Below the pieces are notes generated by a model. It saw nothing but the letters and a program-made list of their open reading frames with translations. It was not told the origin of the DNA and ran no database searches. Shown one piece after another: positions 1-11,269 of a DNA stretch of 64,000 nt. Position 1 is the first letter of the stretch, and each line of letters starts with the position of its first letter. The DNA is from Balanoglossus misakiensis (taxonomy: Eukaryota > Hemichordata). The position numbers and the translations under genes were made by a program. The stretch spans positions 1,178,001 through 1,242,000 of the forward strand of contig CM082593.2 in the NCBI GenBank assembly GCA_040954595.2, in the 5' to 3' direction.

Positions 1-1740
1 TCGCGAAATTTCAAAATTTGGTGGTTTTTGGATAAAAACCATGGGTTATAGCTCATGAAAATCATCCAGAAATGTCAATTTTTCGACTTCGCGAAATTTC
101 AAAATTTGGTGGTTTTTGGATAAAAACCATGGGTTATAGCTCATGAAAATCATCCAGAAATGTCAATTTTTCGACTTCGCGAAATTTCAAAATTTGGTGG
201 TTTTTGGATAAAAACCATGGGTTATAGCTCATGAAAATCATCCAGAAATGTCAATTTTTCGACTTCGCGAAATTTCAAAATTTGGTGGTTTTTGGATAAA
301 AACCATGGGTTATAGCTCAGGAAAATCATCCAGAAATGTCAATTTTTCGACTTCGCGAAATTTCAAAATTTGGTGGTTTTTGGATAAAAACCATGGGTTA
401 TAGCTCAGGAAAATCATCCAGAAAAGTCAATTTTTCGACTTCGCGAAATTTCAAAATTTGGTGGTTTTTGGATAAAAACCATGGGTTATAGCTCATGAAA
501 ATCATCCAGAAATGTCAATTTTTCGACTTCGCGAAATTTCAAAATTTGGTGGTTTTTGGATAAAAACCATGGGTTATAGCTCATGAAAATCATCCAGAAA
601 TGTCAATTTTTCGACTTCGCGAAATTTCAAAATTTGGTGGTTTTTGGATAAAAACCATGGGTTATAGCACATGAAAATCATCCAGAAATGTCAATTTTTC
701 GACTTCGCGAAATTTCAAAATTTGGTGGTTTTTGGATAAAAACCATGGGTTATAGCACATGAAAATCATCCAGAAATGTCAATTTTTCGACTTCGCGAAA
801 TTTCAAAATTTGGTGGTTTTTGGATAAAAACCATGGGTTATAGCTCATGAAAATCATCCAGAAAAGTCAATTTTTCGACTTCGCGAAATTTCAAAATTTG
901 GTGGTTTTTGGATAAAAACCATGGGTTATAGCTCATGAAAATCATCCAGAAAAGTCAATTTTTCGACTTCGCGAAATTTCAAAATTTGGTGGTTTTTGGA
1001 TAAAAACCATGGGTTATAGCTCATGAAAATCATCCAGAAAAGTCAATTTTTCGACTTCGCGAAATTTCAAAATTTGGTGGTTTTTGGATAAAAACCATGG
1101 GTTATAGCACATGAAAATCATCCAGAAATGTCAATTTTTCGACTTCGCCAAATTTCAAAATTTGGTGGTTTTTGGATAAAAAACCATGGGTTATAGCTCA
1201 CGAAAATCATCCAAAAATGTCAATTTCTCGACTTCGCGAAATTTCATAATTTGGTGGTTTTTGGATAAAAACCATGGGTTATAGCTCACGAAAATCATCC
1301 AGAAATGTCAATTTTTCGACTTCGCGAAATTTCAAAATTTGGTGGTTTTTGGATAAAAACCATGGGTTATAGCTCATGAAAATCATTCAGAAATGTCAAT
1401 TTTTCGACTTCGCGAAATTTCAAAATTTGGTGGTTTTTGGATAAAAACCATGGGTTATAGCACATGAAAATCATCCAGAAATGTCAATTTTTCGACTTCG
1501 CGAAATTTCAAAATTTGGTGGTTTTTGGATAAAAACCATGGGTTATAGCTCATGAAAATCATCCAGAAATGTCAATTTTTCGACTTCGCGAAATTTCAAA
1601 ATTTGGTGGTTTTTGGATAAAAACCATGGGTTATAGCTCATGAAAATCATCCAGAAAAGTCAATTTTTCGACTTCGCGAAATTTCAAAATTTGGTGGTTT
1701 TTGGATAAAAACCATGGGTTATAGCTCATGAAAATCATCA
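1..1740. repeat. 88-bp tandem satellite array (about 20 near-identical copies)
   Basis: The unit recurs every 88 bases from position 1, so the array continues beyond the left edge. Copies differ at only a few sites: the base groups ctcatg, cacatg, ctcagg or ctcacg, and aaatg versus aaaag. One copy near 1180 has a single-base insertion. Each unit holds an 8-bp stem with a 4-base loop (positions 22-41 of copy 1, arms TGGTTTTT and AAAAACCA) and the palindrome TTCGCGAA at the unit boundary. Variant copies occur in runs (copies 4-5, 8-9 and 10-12), as expected from local amplification. No reading frame in it looks coding. Confidence 0.97.
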
Positions 1741-1860
1741 AAAAATGACAATTTTTCGACTTTGCGAATTTTCAAAATTTCTTTAAATTTTGATAAAAAC
1801 CATGGGTTATAGCTCATGAAAATCTTCAAAAAACGACGATTTTTCGAGTTTGCGAATTTT
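1741..1860. repeat. Degenerate edge copies of the 88-bp satellite
   Basis: About one and a half further units are recognisable by the shared stretch around the ccatgggttatagctcatg core. They are clearly diverged (for example gactttgcgaattttc in place of gacttcgcgaaatttc, and ctttaaattttgat in place of the hairpin arm). The abrupt drop in similarity at the array margin fits homogenisation acting on the interior and fading at the edge. Confidence 0.85.
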
Positions 1861-1932
1861 ACATACATACATACATACATACATACACACATACATACAT
1901 ACATACATACATACATACATACATACATACAT

Positions 1933-2019
<87 letters not shown>

Positions 2020-2037
2020 TACATACATACATACATA
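1861..2037. repeat. (ACAT)n / (AC)n compound microsatellite
   Basis: Uninterrupted tetranucleotide ACAT repeats run to about 1950, then dinucleotide AC to about 2014, then ACAT again to 2037. The tract starts directly where the last degenerate satellite copy stops. The open frames across it (Cys-Val or His-Thr dipeptide runs) are a by-product of the repeat. Confidence 0.97.
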
Positions 2038-2076
2038 CGGAAGCAAGACGACAACAGCTACCATAAAAATAAGTTA

Positions 2077-2082
2077 TTTATT
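2077..2082 (-). terminator. Candidate poly(A) signal of the caspase gene
   Basis: The plus strand reads TTTATT, giving AATAAA on the minus strand about 280 bases past the caspase stop codon. It is the first canonical hexamer I see downstream, just before the microsatellite. Placement is by motif only. Confidence 0.5.
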
Positions 2083-2358
2083 TACATAAACTTTTCACAG
2101 CAAAGTCAATTCTTACAATTGATATACATTAAAACTTCGTTTAACAAAATGCTATTGTCTGTACATATGTAAATGCAAGTTGTTTTAGCAATTGACATTT
2201 CTCAAGAAAGGGCTAGTAGGCATGACAATAAGAACAATGACGCCAAAATCACTAAGTAAACGAATAATGGTGATGTATTTGAAAGTTCAAGTAAATATAA
2301 AAAGTATTGCGCGCATCAGAACGTCTTTAAAAGCCAAGGGCAATAGTGTCTTTTTCTC

Positions 2359-5300
2359 CTAACTCCTCGACTGAATTGAAGTTGGCGGGGAAGGTGCCAT
2401 CCTGTTGACTGCTTTCTTGGGCGCGAAATACAAATCTTTGGTCAACATGGAGACAATACATGGGATTTGCTTCTTCTTGTTCATGTGAGCCAGTTCCTTG
2501 GAAGTGCCCGTGTTGGATTCGAATTCGTAGGCGACGATTTTACTAACACGTGTCATCATCCGAAGCAGGTCCATGTTTCCCGAGCAGTGTTTCAAGACGT
2601 GACAAAGCGCCTGCACAAACCAAGAACCATTTGTTGGGTTTCGCCACGAATAATAACCTATAAGACATTAAAGTAATTATAATTAGAGTAATTATAATTA
2701 GAGAGAGGTCGATCGACAAGTGTATGTTACTGGCAGAGCCTTGTACACAAAGATATATTATGTTGTTTTAGACTATTTACAACTACCATCGCTAGAAGCT
2801 TTTATGTCTTAGGCATACCTTCACGATTACTGAATCCGAAACCTGTATATGGCAATATAGTGAAAACAAAATATGTCATTTCAGAAACTTGAATAATAGA
2901 TATTTCTAAAATACGTAGTGGTTATGTGGAATGACAACAGACATAATATACAAGAACAGAGACTTACCATTCACCGTTGCGTAGCAAATCAGGAAATCAG
3001 CTTCGACAGGTAACTGTTGGGGGCGTCCTGCATCAACCTCGTCGTCACAATCAACTGTTATGCCGTCATCAAACATGTGACCTCGACACGCCTATGGAGC
3101 AAAGTTCGAGAGAAAACGCACGTAGGTTAGAAAACGTTTAATGAAAACTACAAAGGCGAGAATCTTACTTATTCCGACATGGCAACCGCTTTTATTTCAG
3201 TCTCCATGCCTTCCATCTGATTGGCAACGCGAGTGAGTTAAAAGTTACTTGCTTTGTGATCATAGAGAAAGAGTTATCGGAGACGATGTCTAAAGTCTGT
3301 ATTCTAAATGTTACGAGACAATGACCTAAAGTTGTCTTGATCAATGATAAGAAAAACATGCTAACTGATATACTTTTTCTGTCTTCACACTTCATTTTAT
3401 TGTCTATTTTTCATAAAGCAATATCCCCCTTCCGTTGAAGCGCCAAACAGACGCACTTCCGCCCACAACTGCGTTAAACACTTCTAGGAAAACTTGCACG
3501 ATAATGTTGTTTCCTGTTTAAATTTAAAATCTGTCTTTTTTCCGTAACACATTTTTGTCCTTGCTATGTTCCTTTTTCAGTCGACAGGGATGATGTTATC
3601 TGCCCCGTTAGCTATGGTAATATCAAAGTCTACCAATATCCCGCTCCCGTGGCAAGCAAATCGCGCATAGTCTCTTTAAAGTTTTGAAACCGCCTAATTT
3701 TTCACATTTAGGGCGCCTCCAATCTTCTCTACTTTCAGGTTGACGACATGGTTGTCATATTGTTAGTTCGGTGTTCATAATTATTTTTACCAATGAACAA
3801 GTCAGGTGATTAGCGTGTGACCAACTCCACTTATTTGCACACCGATATAGCGTGCCAAAAACCTATCAATTGTAATCACCATGGCTTGTCTACATCTATA
3901 GCTAAATTTAGACACCGTCCTAGGGGCCAGAATATGCTGCAAAGTCAACTCTATATTTAAAAGTTGTGTAATGACGTTTTGTCAACTGCGCCATTTATCT
4001 AATCGAGATGTCTTTTTTAATAATGAAACCAACATCCGAACTGCATTAAAAAAGGCCAATCCTGAACTCAATATTGTCAATCTAAAAATTCTACTAACAG
4101 GTAGCAAAAAGTGACGAAAGTATCGCGTTTTCCGATTTAAAATATTATTTACTTCGCGAGACAGTTTTACAGTGAGTGACACGCGTTTGTTTTGTCGTTT
4201 TTGGTTTAAAAACAAACTCAATAATATAGCATCAAAAGCATACCTGGATGAAGAAAAGTTTAGGTTTTCCGGCCAACGTTGGACACACGTCACCGCGAAA
4301 GTATCCGGTCATCTGGTCAATCATGATCGGACCATCTCTTCCATAAACTTTGTCTTCATCCCCGTGGGTCAAAATGGCCACCACCAGGCTGTCGCAGTTG
4401 CTATGGTCTTCCTTAGAAACTATAGAAAATCGGTGATAATACAAAAGTTAGGACAAGTTTTTATGCGAACAACAACGTGGACATTTCTACACGATCTCTG
4501 TGAAAACAACAACATCGATCAATATTGGCCACTAAAGGTAGGCTTACAAGTTAGGGAGTTATTTCCATAAACAGTACGTTTTGTGAACTAACATAGCTAG
4601 GCTAATTCAGTTTTATGCATTTAAAGTACATGTTGCTCTCTCGATATCGAAACGACAGCGGGTTATTCATGTCACATACAAGAAGCCCATTTAAACCATT
4701 CAAACACCGTTCAGGCCCGGAGGGTTTCCTACCTTTTTCTAGAAGATCAACAATTTCAAAGACGCTCAAGTCATCGTATCTGTATGCTTCAAATCCCAGG
4801 CTGCCGAAAGTCTTCAAGAGATTATCAGCGTCGACGTCTGTGCCATCTCTCGTTTCCATCCCCGTCCTCTCGTCGAAATTCTTCTCGTTGATGATGATTG
4901 CTCGGCCCCTTCTTTCGTGTGACATGTTGTACTCGAAAGCTGCCTCGGCGTTCACGTATCGTTTTCGAACCTGGTGTTCACCCGGCTTGGTTTTGTTCTT
5001 GGGATTTCTGAAAAAAGGATACAATATTCAACGTTAAACTATAGTTCATGCATGTATTACCTTCTTCAAATCTATATTCTGTATACCACGTTATTAAGAC
5101 TCGCCTTACCGACTTTTAATGATTTTTCCCCTGGTGAACAATTCAACATAAATGCGCAAAAATACAATTCGGCAAGTACATAAATAGCTCGAACTTTTAC
5201 AATTACAACAAACCTTGGTTACCTAAAAATGGCGTCTGTTTCTGTGTTTCTTGTTACTATGTGTCGGGCGTTGGGGAAAATTTGACGTGTCCTTGTAGGC

Positions 5301-5795
5301 CCGGCGTCTGTGACGCTGTCGACATTCTGCGGTTCCTCGTCGTCGCTAAGAGTCGTGTCGCCATGTTTAGCTGGGATGTCTCCGTCGGTAACGAAACCAC
5401 CGTCTTGTTTGTCGATGAGATCTTGTAAGGTTGGTTCCAGCAGGAATCCTTCAAAAGATTCGGTGAGACCTGTTAGAGAGAGATAAACGGAGTATTAATA
5501 CTCAATCACCGGTATGCGTCACACAGCAAAAGACCTGTAAATAATAGCGGTCACTCTGCAAACACATGTTATTTATACATTCACACTGACGCTGGCGGCT
5601 GAAGTTCTTCGCGGATCTCAATCAAAATCATGGACATTCCCGTATTAAAACTATGGACTCTGCGATAATATAGTTAGGTATCATCGACGCGTATCTTTTT
5701 TTTAACCAGCCCGTGTCAGTACCACATAAGTATAGGCCTGTATATAAAGAAATTATATTTCACATGTTTGTGAACATACCTTCTACTTCAGTCAT
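2359..5795 (-). CDS. CASP3/7-like: Executioner-type caspase (caspase-3/7-like), six coding exons, 378 aa
   Basis: A cysteine protease that cuts after Asp during apoptosis. Exons (minus strand): 5795-5780, 5469-5223, 5007-4733, 4419-4244, 3091-2968, 2657-2359. All introns are GT-AG and the phases join without a frame break. The prodomain (residues 1 to about 110) is acidic and shows no CARD or DED I recognise. The large subunit has RGRAIIINEKNF (121-132), METRDGTDVDAD with the pocket Arg141, VSKEDHS, catalytic His198 in LTHGDED, and QACRG (238-242) with catalytic Cys240. That last motif is split by the fourth intron after the Gln codon. The linker (243-262) contains DDEVDAG. The small subunit has YYSWRNPTNGSWF (Arg285) and the KKQIPCIVSMLTKDLYF end, followed by a 21-residue tail. 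The start codon (5795) has a purine at -3 and opens a 16-base coding exon. All catalytic and pocket residues are present, so the gene looks functional. Whether it is orthologous to caspase 3, 7 or 6 is not resolved. Confidence 0.95.
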
Positions 5796-8090
5796 TCCTT
5801 TAATATCTTGTGGTTGAAAAGTGCGGCTACTCAACTAAGTGTACACTAGGTTGGCTGTATTCTGTACTAAGATAAATTGGGACTTTAACACACTTATATA
5901 TGCACGGATTACAGTTCCGTGAGATGATCTAAACGACGTCATGTGACGTTTATGTGGGCGTGTTGGCGATCCCTGGAACGACAAAGTACTTATCGGGACC
6001 ACTGTACCTGGCCATGCAGGTGGGTTTTACCCGCTGCGCATTAAGGTGTGAGGTCTGTATGACATGCGCAGTATGAACTTTAGCCTAATATGGACAGAGG
6101 GACAGGTCGGACTTCCTGGTTATCAAGAACGAACTACGCCTGAATTACTACGATATGCGGGCGGGGGCGAAGGAACACAATAGGCATTTTGTCCAAGAGG
6201 ACACTCACCTGTAGAAATCGTGCAGCTTGTAGTATTGGTTGAGTTAGGTATACGCGACTAAGAGTTTAGACCAACTTGCTTGTATGAGTGAATAATTAAT
6301 TATAAATAAATCGGAAATTTACCTAAGTTAAGCTTGATTTCGTTGTCTGTGTTATGCAACAATTTCTTTTGTTGTTCTGTTTAGAGGGATTGTAATCTGT
6401 GGTGCGCCCACGTCAATGCCACGTGTGGTCTCGTCAACAAAAGACTGCTGTAGACCATGACGTATGTGTCAATCAATTAATTCAGCTTTCAAACTACCGA
6501 CTGTACTTTCCCTCTCAATTTATTTGTTCTCTCGCCGTATTCAGAGTTGCGTTTTTCCACCCATGCACTCAAGGTCCCGTGACACTTAGGTCGCTAGAAA
6601 ACCCACTTTCATTTTACTGAGCAATTAGGTCAGAGTCAACATTTGACGCCCAGCTACAAAAATAGCCCTAAACTTGCTTAACTCCGAAGTGACACAAATA
6701 TACTATACATGTAGGCCTACCTGAGTATGCCGGGCCACATCGGAAATTATTTCGACATATTTATATTCCTGCCTTGCGTCTGATATCATCAACGAAATAG
6801 TTAAATTAGTATATCGAATCTTGTGCAACTTCGCATTAGATCGCGTTTAAAAATATGCACTTTAATTATTAAAGACCACCGCCTTTGCGATCATGACATC
6901 AAATTTCCCTCTGTAATACCGCACAAAATACTAGCTCGATCGGGTGCGCGTTATATTGAGATTCTGACGAAAATGGTTTTGTGAATATATAGGCCTAAGG
7001 CTTCTTTTTAGAATCAGTTTCGAATGAAGTGTAAATTGTCATGTTTTTGGCATATTCACATTTTTGCATTTTACAACTTATTCATAATCAAAGTGACTAC
7101 TAAAACGTTCGTATATCGCCTTTTCTGTCGTCGATTCTGTATAAGTTTAATATCAGTAAGAGACAAAGTAAACATTGATGGAGTTTCATTATGTTGTTTG
7201 ACAGGTTCTATTTTTGCAAAATGACTGCGCAAATCCTTGTGTGTGGATAGTGCACGTGACGGCATGGCTTCCACGGAAAACATTTGCACCGTTTGAATGC
7301 AAACAATAGTGCTTGCCATTGGCGAGGTCAGTTCAAAATGCAAATAATCAAGTGACAATTGGAGGGATAACAGTGCACAGAATTCTTCACATAGCGTCGC
7401 GTCGAAGCTCGGGGTCTGGTTACGTCATTTTTGGAAAAACGAAACTTGGTCTCTCATCATGCAGGTGCGAGATTGTGAAGGTCATGCTCACATGAATGTC
7501 ATTGGGGGTTTTCCAACACAGATGGGAAATTGCAACGTGACATCCATGGTCAGTCAGTGAAAATAACTTTGACAAATAATTTCAAATGAATCCATTATAT
7601 CAGTGATTTCATACCGATTGAGGTCGTCGTCATAAGTATTTGCGCTCAGGGTATTGCAAAATAATCAATTACTGATGTCTGGTGGATTTTGATGAATTAT
7701 ATACATCTACAAAAAGATTCGTTTATGCTTTTGAGAATTGTGGGAAGAACAAAGAAATAGAGTACAGCATCCGGTTTTCAGTTAATTTTAATATATATGG
7801 TTCCTTTTTGTTTGGTTTATACAGGAAATACTTCAAAAAGTTTATCATTCACATATATCATAATTTATTACAAGTTTTAAGGCAAGGAAATGTTTGGCAA
7901 AGGATCCATGGGTATTTATCTAAGATTTAAAATTAAACTTTGTCATGTAAGGTTTATTTAGTTTCAGTGGAGCTTTGAGGTTTGTGTGTGCGACGTGTGC
8001 AAGCCACCTGTTAGAGACGTCAACAATGAATAATGTCATGTATTGTTACGTACACATAAACATCTTGAAATGGATTAGCGATTGGCGTGG
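5796..8090. other. Caspase upstream flank and intergenic DNA
   Basis: AT-rich sequence between the caspase start and the 3' end of the UBXN8 gene. It should contain the caspase 5' UTR and promoter, but I cannot place the transcription start. Small open frames here have no recognisable motif and no convincing splice context. I see no RNA gene or mobile element. Confidence 0.6.
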
Positions 8091-8096
8091 TTTATT
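8091..8096 (-). terminator. Candidate poly(A) signal of UBXN8
   Basis: TTTATT on the plus strand (AATAAA on the minus strand) lies about 200 bases past the UBXN8 stop. An ATTAAA-type hexamer at 8280-8285 is only about 15 bases past the stop and seems too close. Confidence 0.45.
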
Positions 8097-8298
8097 GAAT
8101 CTGGTCTCAACTGGTGTGTAAAGTAAAAAAAAAATACGAGACTGAGTTGAACCTCTCAAAATGTCTCCAATCATAACATTACCGCAACAGCAAGTAGTCT
8201 CTGCTTTAGAATACTGGCGTCATAAAATACATTGTAGGAAAAAGAAATAATATAAAAAGAAGAGAAATAAGGAAATAAATTTAATGATTCTTTACACA

Positions 8299-11269
8299 TT
8301 ACTCATTTTCCTCTACGTCTTTTTCTTCAATGACTAATGCAACGTCTTGAGTCAGACCAACGTCTTCTAGTGTCTTTTCAGCATCGTCTGTCAAGCACTG
8401 TCTTGGATATGTGGAACAGATACAGTAGACTTTGGGATGGAAACCTAGAGTGATCATGTAATCTATCAAAATCTGAAAAAAAATAGAGAATCAAAATGTT
8501 GGTTAGCAATAAGTAATTTTTAAAAATGTAACCCATACATACATTATACATACATACATACATACATAATTTGTATATACATGATTACATGTACAATTAC
8601 TTACTTGTATATTTTGCTTGTACAGAAACCGTCTCCGATGAACCCTTCCTAGAGGTGACTTTAAGGCTATCGTTATAGTCTGAAATTACAAAAAAACATA
8701 CAAAACTGAAGTGAAATGTAGATTAATAGCACGTTCTTTGATGACACGTTTCATATTTTCATTTATACATTAATTACATTGGCTGTAATCATTGTATTTT
8801 TCGCATTATCGATATTTTCACTTGCACAAAATGCCGTCTAACTATTAAACAAAAGATTAAGGTAAATGCACGACAGAGGGCGCAATCACTCAACATTTAC
8901 TGCACTCTGATTGGCTTACCTGTGGGGATCCTTCTTCAGGTTCTTCCGGTAATTCTATTCTCTGAAAATGATAAAAAGTAAGAACAGAAGTATATTTGTA
9001 CACTGAATATTGAAACAAATAAACCATCACCGTACAAAGATGACAGTTCTATCACCATGACAACAAATTCAGAGAATTACACAAGGAATAAACCTCATAC
9101 CTTTCTTTCCTTCTTTTTTGTCTCCAATTTTGCTGCGACTGAAACAGACGGTGATTCAGGAAGCACTCTTGCTGCAGCTGCTTCCTTACTTGACCCCTTT
9201 TTGACCTTGACCTCTTCCCCACTTGTCTACAGAAAAACATATAATAAACCCCTGTAAGAGATGCTTGAACAAAATGCTTTGCCCGTTCACTGATGTAAAA
9301 TAAACTCACTAACAGATGACAAACAGAAGTATGAGAACATTTACATACTCCTAATTTATGTCCTTCTCCTTTCCACGCTGGTCCAAGAAATCTGTAAAAC
9401 TGCTCTTCTTTTTCCTTTTCTTTTGCAAGCTTTCTTGGTTGTAAAATCCTTTCATCATAATCTGCTGCCTAGAGAAAAATAAAACACAAATTTGCTTACT
9501 TGCACAGTCATTTTTCAAACACAAAGGCCTTACACCAAAACATGTTTACATATAAGTATGAGAACATATATAAGTTGTGGTCATAAGCTGAACACTGGGC
9601 ATGTCAACAAGTAGTGAGTACACAGAATAATACTGAAATATTATCATAAGTTATATCTACTCCTTTAACCCTCTCACCCCCATTTCCCTGTATAGAGGTC
9701 CAACTTTACCATAGAAAACAACAGGTTTGGGTGAAACCATGGTGGTGAAAGGGTTAAGACAAAATTCTGGTAGATATTCTCACCTTTTTGGAATGCTCTT
9801 CTTGCAATTTCTTCCTAGCTTCCTGTCTGTGTCTGTCCAGTTCAAGTGTGTCATAATCTTCTGTTTACAAAACAAACATGATAAACACAATAATAAACAC
9901 AAACAATATCGTGTATAATCAAGTGACAATTTACAACAAGATGAGTTTCATCTTTCTGTTTTGCACTGTGCCTCATCATCCAACCAACCAACCAACCAAC
10001 CAACCAACCAACCAAACATGTATGATCATTAAATCCCATGGGATGGCAAATTTAACCCATTGACCTTTTGAGGCTGCATATAGCATGTAGGTCAGGCTGC
10101 TAAATATATTATACAGTATAAATTAATGAAGGACAAAATTTGTTTTCATCGTATTCAGTATCAAATTCCAAATCTGAAAACAAATATTGCAGACAGCAGA
10201 GTAAAATACATTCATTTATTTTTGGACATTTAGAAGGTTATCAAGTGGCAAGGCACCTATTTTAGTATTTTTACTGATTTTAACCAGACAAGGACATGCA
10301 TGCTTGTACACATTGCAGACATTTTAGTGTAGGCTTTCTGCATTCTTATGCACATTCACAGCTGTGTGTGGGTCTGTTCTAGAATAATGCATTCTCTGAT
10401 GGAAATGAGGCTCCAAATTTGCAAAATTAAGTCACAGATGTTCACAGATCACAATCATGACATTTTTGCCAGAGTTCGGTAGAAGCCGATAATTGCATTT
10501 GTCAATAGCTCTGAGGAGAACATGGATTCATATATCTTATCCTCCAAATAAATATGCCAGAATTAATTCACGTATACACAAGTGATATACTTACTTTTCT
10601 TTTCTTTTTCTTTCTCTTTCCTGAATCTGCTGAAGAAATTTCCTATGTAGTTTGCTGTGAGATGGACAACGAATGTCGTCACACCCAAGCACAATAATGC
10701 CATAACCAGAATGTGGAGCAAACCATCGCTTTCTGCAAGAGTGAAGACAACATGAGTGAAATTATTACTTTGCTTTACTTTAATCATCATCTAAAAATCA
10801 AAATGGCTGACCTCTTTTGAGGCAAATTATTGGTTTGGCGCAGTGTGACGCCGTGATATTTGATTCTGGAAACAGGACGTGAAATCATACATAACCAAAT
10901 GTCAATTGTTTGCCCATGGGTCAGAATTAAATGCTAAGCCTAATACAAGTTTTGACACTCGTTTGAACTAGACACATGTATGCTCCTATATATCAAAACG
11001 GCGTTTGGTCATCGACAATGACTTAACCTTGACTGTTTGAAATTACAGTAGTATAACCACAGTCCCTGTGTGGAGAGACTGTGTAGTAACATAGTGAAGC
11101 TGTACTGGTGGTCAACAACATAACAATAATCATCTGTTGAATCCTCTCACATCATGTATTTTTGAGATTTTAACTCTCAAGATATCATACCTATTTGGAA
11201 GAACACTACAGAACCTATGACAGCTGAAAATGCAATGAAGATCACCCAGTCAGCTCCAATATCTGCCAT
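8299..11269 (-). CDS. UBXN8: UBX domain-containing protein 8 (UBXN8/REP8-like), eight exons, 276 aa
   Basis: An ER membrane adaptor. In vertebrates UBXN8 tethers the p97/VCP ATPase to the ER for degradation of misfolded proteins. Exons (minus strand): 11269-11191, 10732-10595, 9860-9784, 9468-9349, 9226-9101, 8961-8920, 8679-8605, 8472-8299. All junctions are GT-AG and in frame. Two hydrophobic segments (about 8-26 and 30-52) form an N-terminal membrane hairpin. A Lys/Glu-rich, probably coiled-coil stretch follows (about 62-125), with FYRFLGPAWKGEGHKLG matching the FYQMTGEAWKLSSGHKLG block of the human protein. The UBX domain occupies about 195-276 and includes LKSPLGRVHRRRF, DYMITLGFHP, STYPRQ and TLEDVGL...ALVIEEK. 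The length is close to human (270 aa). The p97-contact tripeptide reads YPR instead of FPR. The start ATG is in good context (cagcaATGg). Confidence 0.94.
8534..8568. repeat. (CATA)n microsatellite
   Basis: Short CATA/ACAT tetranucleotide run in the last UBXN8 intron. Confidence 0.85.
9665..9757. mobile_element. Short MITE-like inverted-repeat element in a UBXN8 intron
   Basis: The left end reads TTAACCCTCTCACCCCCAT. The right end reads ATGGTGGTGAAAGGGTTAA, its near-perfect reverse complement (arms of about 19 bases, two mismatches). The whole element is 93 bases and non-coding. Size and termini fit a MITE. I cannot identify a flanking target-site duplication with certainty. It sits in the intron between the exons ending at 9784 and starting at 9468. 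Confidence 0.6.
9981..10014. repeat. (CCAA)n microsatellite
   Basis: Eight or so perfect CCAA tetranucleotides within a UBXN8 intron. Confidence 0.9.
11054..11082. repeat. Short interspersed palindromic repeat, copy 1
   Basis: Begins TAACCACAGTCCCTGTG and ends GAGAGACTGT. The ACAGTC and GACTGT arms are inverted repeats. A second copy with the same ends and a slightly longer middle lies at 18021-18053. It lies in the first UBXN8 intron. Confidence 0.45.

Noticed and set aside
1-1740. Regular repeats as a CRISPR array
   Set aside because: The units are contiguous with no unique spacers, and the genome is clearly eukaryotic.
1719-2172. Open frames rich in Cys-Val or His-Thr dipeptides on both strands
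   Set aside because: They simply translate the (AC)n/(ACAT)n microsatellite and have no non-repeat core.
4615-5037. 140-aa plus-strand frame
   Set aside because: It is antisense to caspase exon 3, which carries unmistakable conserved motifs on the minus strand.
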